This document shows positions 61,522-64,000 of a DNA stretch of 64,000 nucleotides, piece after piece (position 1 is the first letter of the stretch; every line of letters begins with the position of its first letter). Location of the stretch: assembly GCA_028277945.1 (NCBI GenBank), contig JANQFH010000068.1:362223-426222 (forward strand). The letters are read 5' to 3'. The notes under the pieces were generated by a model. The model ran no database searches and was not told where the DNA came from. It saw nothing but the letters and a program-made list of their open reading frames with translations. Position numbers and translations under genes: made by a program. This stretch comes from Oligoflexia bacterium (GTDB taxonomy: Bacteria > Bdellovibrionota_G > JANQFH01).

Positions 61522-63843
61522 ATGGATTTCAAGGTACGCACCTACGGTAAGTACTTTCTGCTCGATAAGCTTGCCACTGGCGGAATGGCCGAGGTCTTCA
61601 AAGCCAAGACCTTTGGTGTGCGTGGCTTTGAACGACTCTTGGTGATCAAACAGATCCTGCCGCATCTGACCAAAGACAGAGAGTTTGTTGAGATGTTTGT
61701 CGATGAGGCAAAGATCTCTGTAGAGCTCTCTCATGCCAACATCGTTCAGGTTTTTGATCTCGGTAAGATCGGCAACAACTACTTCATCGCCATGGAGTAC
61801 ATTGAAGGCAAAGACCTGCGGGCGCTACTCAAGAAAAGCCTCAAAGCAAAAAAGCCGCTGCCCTTGAGTCATCCCCCCTACATCGCCATTGAGGTGCTCA
61901 AGGGTTTGGAGTATGCGCACAAGAAAAAAGACGCCAAGAGTGGCGATCCCTTAGGCATCATCCATCGCGATATCTCCCCGCAAAACATCATGATCTCTTA
62001 CGATGGCGAGGTAAAGATTGTTGACTTTGGTATTGCTAAGGCGGAGCGCCGTCTTAATGAGACACAGGCGGGTGTGCTCAAGGGCAAGTTTGGCTACATG
62101 TCGCCAGAACAGGCCATGGGTTATGAGGTGGACCCTCGTACCGACATCTTCTCCTGTGGCATTCTGCTGTTTGAGATGCTCACCGGCCGGCGTCTGTTTA
62201 TGGGTGAGAACGACTTGGAGACCTTAGAGCTGATCCGTGAAGCCGACATTCCACCCATAACCAAATACAACCCGGATGTACCCACAGAGCTTGAGGAGAT
62301 CATCTACCGTGCCCTGCAACGGGATGCCGATGATCGTTTTGCCGATGCGCGCTCCATGCAGCTTGAGCTGACCAAGTTCATGTTCCACTACAATGCCGAT
62401 TTTACCTCAGCAGATCTTGCTGCCACCCTCAAGTCTGTCTTTGATAAGGAGATCCATGCTGAACGCGTCCGTCTGCAACAGGCGCTCACCTATATTGACA
62501 AACACTATGACCCGGACAAACGCGGGTCAGGTACCTTGGTTGCCGATGTCAGCGAAGAGGTGAGCTTTGTCCATCCCAATCCCGACGCGTCGTTGGTGCA
62601 TGGGAGCATTCGTGACAGCGATGTGACCGAAGCCGACAGTAGTCTAAAGCGTGCGGCGGATGATTTGCCACGCTCTGGAAAGTCTTACACCTCAGATGCC
62701 TCATCGTTACCATCGCTCTCCAGCCACCCCTCTGCAAAAGAGCGTGCCCTTAGCGAGTTAAAAACCCAATACCAACCACGCGAGTCGATTTCGCAGCGGC
62801 ATGGCATGTCCGGGGCGCACTTGGGTCTAGTCGGGCGCCTCTCTAAGCTACGCCCCTGGTTGTTGCCAGCGCTGTTGTTAGGTTGCATTGTCTTTCTGGT
62901 TTACTTGCAGTTTTTTCGCACGCCAGGTAGTGACAGCGGCGAGCCCATCGCGACCTCGGAAACCGTCACCTTGCAAAGGGGTGTCATCGATCTTGCCAGT
63001 GAACCACTGGGTGCCGAGGTCTATGTCGACGATCAACTTTACGGCACCACTCCGGTCTCTTTAGAGCTGGAGGCAAAGAAAGATCAGACCTTTCTCTTTC
63101 GTCTTGCCGGATATGTTGAAAAGAGCATGACGGTTTATGTTGACGAGGGTTTAAACCAACCGCTCTCGATCTCTCTGGAGAAAGATCAACAGCTGCTCTC
63201 CAGCCTGCGTATTACCTCTAAACCTTCGGGGGCAAAGATCTACATCGACGGCGAAGAGAGCGGCAAGCGTACTCCCTTTACGCTTGATGATTTGCAGCGT
63301 GGCAGAGAGGTGACACTGCGGCTGCACAAGGCTGGTTACGAGTCCAAAGAAGACAAGGTGTTGCTGGATACGCGTGTGATTGAGAAGAGTTTTCGTCTGC
63401 GCGCGAAGCTCGCTAGCCTTACTATTGATACCGAACCAAGTGGTGCAAAGATCTTTGTCAATTCGACCGCTGTTGGCACGGCGCCGGCAACCACCAAGGT
63501 TCGTATGCAACGAGCCGTGAAGATCGCCGCCAAACTCTCTGGATACCAGGACTACGCCCAGGAGGTTACCGTCAGCCAACCGAGCGAACAGCTACGCTTT
63601 GTCTTAAAACCGCGAGTCCTTGAGTATGGTTATATCTCGATCAACGCCGATCCTTGGGCGATGGTCTTTCTCGATGGACAACCGCTAGGCAATACTCCCA
63701 TTCTCGGGACCAAGGTCACTGTCGGCAACCACACTCTTGAGCTGCAGCACTCGGATTATGGCAAGAAACGTGAGACCATCGTTGTCAACAAAACCCACAC
63801 CAAAGAGAATCCCCTGCTCATCATCAAAGACATGAAAAAATAA
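61522..63843 (+). CDS. Membrane Ser/Thr protein kinase with four PEGA repeats
   Basis: A 773-residue Hanks-type kinase. The catalytic domain (about 8-285) has LATGGMAEVFKAK, Lys in LVIKQIL, HRDISPQNIM, VDFGIAK and FGYMSPEQAMG, all intact. A Ser/Asp-rich linker leads to a transmembrane helix at about 446-466 (WLLPALLLGCIVFLVYLQ). Outside are four PEGA repeats at about 487-545, 560-618, 632-687 and 703-757 (for example SEPLGAEVYVDDQLYGTTPV and TEPSGAKIFVNSTAVGTAPA), a surface or peptidoglycan-facing fold. It is related in catalytic loop to the kinase at 34226-35689. Signals from the envelope to FHA proteins are inferred. Confidence 0.96.
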   Translation: MDFKVRTYGKYFLLDKLATGGMAEVFKAKTFGVRGFERLLVIKQILPHLTKDREFVEMFVDEAKISVELSHANIVQVFDLGKIGNNYFIAMEYIEGKDLRALLKKSLKAKKPLPLSHPPYIAIEVLKGLEYAHKKKDAKSGDPLGIIHRDISPQNIMISYDGEVKIVDFGIAKAERRLNETQAGVLKGKFGYMSPEQAMGYEVDPRTDIFSCGILLFEMLTGRRLFMGENDLETLELIREADIPPITKYNPDVPTELEEIIYRALQRDADDRFADARSMQLELTKFMFHYNADFTSADLAATLKSVFDKEIHAERVRLQQALTYIDKHYDPDKRGSGTLVADVSEEVSFVHPNPDASLVHGSIRDSDVTEADSSLKRAADDLPRSGKSYTSDASSLPSLSSHPSAKERALSELKTQYQPRESISQRHGMSGAHLGLVGRLSKLRPWLLPALLLGCIVFLVYLQFFRTPGSDSGEPIATSETVTLQRGVIDLASEPLGAEVYVDDQLYGTTPVSLELEAKKDQTFLFRLAGYVEKSMTVYVDEGLNQPLSISLEKDQQLLSSLRITSKPSGAKIYIDGEESGKRTPFTLDDLQRGREVTLRLHKAGYESKEDKVLLDTRVIEKSFRLRAKLASLTIDTEPSGAKIFVNSTAVGTAPATTKVRMQRAVKIAAKLSGYQDYAQEVTVSQPSEQLRFVLKPRVLEYGYISINADPWAMVFLDGQPLGNTPILGTKVTVGNHTLELQHSDYGKKRETIVVNKTHTKENPLLIIKDMKK

Positions 63844-63845
63844 TT

Positions 63846-63911
63846 CCCTAGAAGGTACGGCCTTACTTTTAGGGGATGCATCCCCTAAAAGTAAGGCCGT
63901 TCCTTCTAGGG
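63846..63911. repeat. 66-bp near-perfect palindrome
   Basis: Two 33-base arms starting and ending with CCCTAGAAGG / CCTTCTAGGG meet at ATGCAT with no loop; a single position (63856 against 63901) fails to pair. It begins two bases after the kinase stop and is followed by GAGAGGG, not by a T-run, so it is not a standard terminator. The remaining bases to the window end hold no recognised gene. Confidence 0.8.
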
Positions 63912-64000
63912 AGAGGGTGATAAACTACCCGTGGTAAGTTGGTGTTGTTTTTGTTTGCCAGAGCTGGTATCATTTTTAAGTACCCCGTTACCACCAAGAT

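Noticed and set aside
63846..63920. Rho-independent terminator after the PEGA kinase
   Set aside because: The palindrome is much longer than usual and no T-tract follows on either strand; listed as a repeat instead.
1..64000. CRISPR array, prophage, insertion sequence, tRNA or rRNA
   Set aside because: No regular repeat-spacer pattern, transposase, integrase, phage structural gene or recognisable tRNA/rRNA sequence was seen by eye; small RNAs cannot be excluded.

Overview
The window reads as the chromosome of a Gram-negative bacterium of the old 'deltaproteobacterial' grade (Myxococcota, Bdellovibrionota or Desulfobacterota-like); the phylum cannot be fixed from sequence reading alone. Reasons: the block ftsH-cdaA-cdaR-...-glmM-pdxJ-acpS-nnr-tsaE-...-lysC and the block pgpA-cinA-recA-pilT-alaS follow orders known from those groups. 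Two Ser/Thr kinases carry the HRD(V/I)SPQN catalytic loop common in myxobacteria, there is an FHA-type sigma54 activator, and Wza-type export plus an outer-membrane barrel imply two membranes. Base composition is mid-range by eye, with AT-richer accessory stretches. No tRNA, rRNA, CRISPR array, insertion sequence or prophage was seen.

Layout. 1-16 kb: housekeeping block (FtsH C-terminus, diadenylate cyclase CdaA and its partner CdaR, GlmM, Nnr, TsaE, aspartate kinase, ComEA-like protein, inositol-phosphate synthase). An AT-richer insert at about 2.4-6.6 kb (AAA/DUF4143 ATPase, small zinc-ribbon membrane protein, large exported protein of unknown function) splits the usual cdaR-glmM pair. Within this block the PdxJ-family and AcpS-family proteins keep their folds and gene order but have lost the textbook catalytic residues. 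16-18 kb: a second AAA/DUF4143 ATPase and an exported protein. 18-25 kb (minus strand): GT2 glycosyltransferase, DegT aminotransferase, GT39 glycosyltransferase, trehalose-phosphate phosphatase, MutS2. 25-36 kb: a signalling region with FHA-GGDEF cyclase, PrkA-YhbH-SpoVR operon, RimI-like acetyltransferase, FHA-FHA-sigma54 activator, HU, Ser/Thr kinase and HEAT protein. 36-50.7 kb: an extracellular polysaccharide locus with a Wzy/WaaL-like polymerase fused to TPRs, Gmd and Fcl (GDP-L-fucose route), WcaI-type glycosyltransferase, sugar epimerase, a WecA-like transferase fused to a truncated CapD-like domain, Wzc-like tyrosine kinase, Wza-like export protein and an outer-membrane barrel. 50.9-53 kb: PilZ protein, TPR-like protein and triple-FHA protein. 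53-59.7 kb (minus strand): AlaS, PilT, RecA, CinA, PgpA. 60-64 kb: a propeller-type lipoprotein and a second Ser/Thr kinase with four PEGA repeats, followed by a 66-bp near-perfect palindrome.

How the parts may work together. Three proteins carry six FHA (phosphothreonine-binding) domains, coupled to a c-di-GMP cyclase, a sigma54 activator and an unknown adaptor. They lie in the same 40 kb as two membrane Ser/Thr kinases, and a PilZ c-di-GMP receptor sits beside the triple-FHA gene next to the polysaccharide locus and pilT. An inferred theme is phospho- and c-di-GMP control of surface polysaccharide and pilus behaviour.

The strongest unexplained signals are these: the two consecutive apparent pseudoenzymes (PdxJ-like, AcpS-like); the two DUF4143 ATPases, each with its own private repeat array running into a probably leaderless start codon; a likely AUU-initiated exported protein; mutually exclusive hairpins between prkA and yhbH; and two unusual palindromic elements. 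All promoter, start-codon and RNA-structure calls were made by eye.
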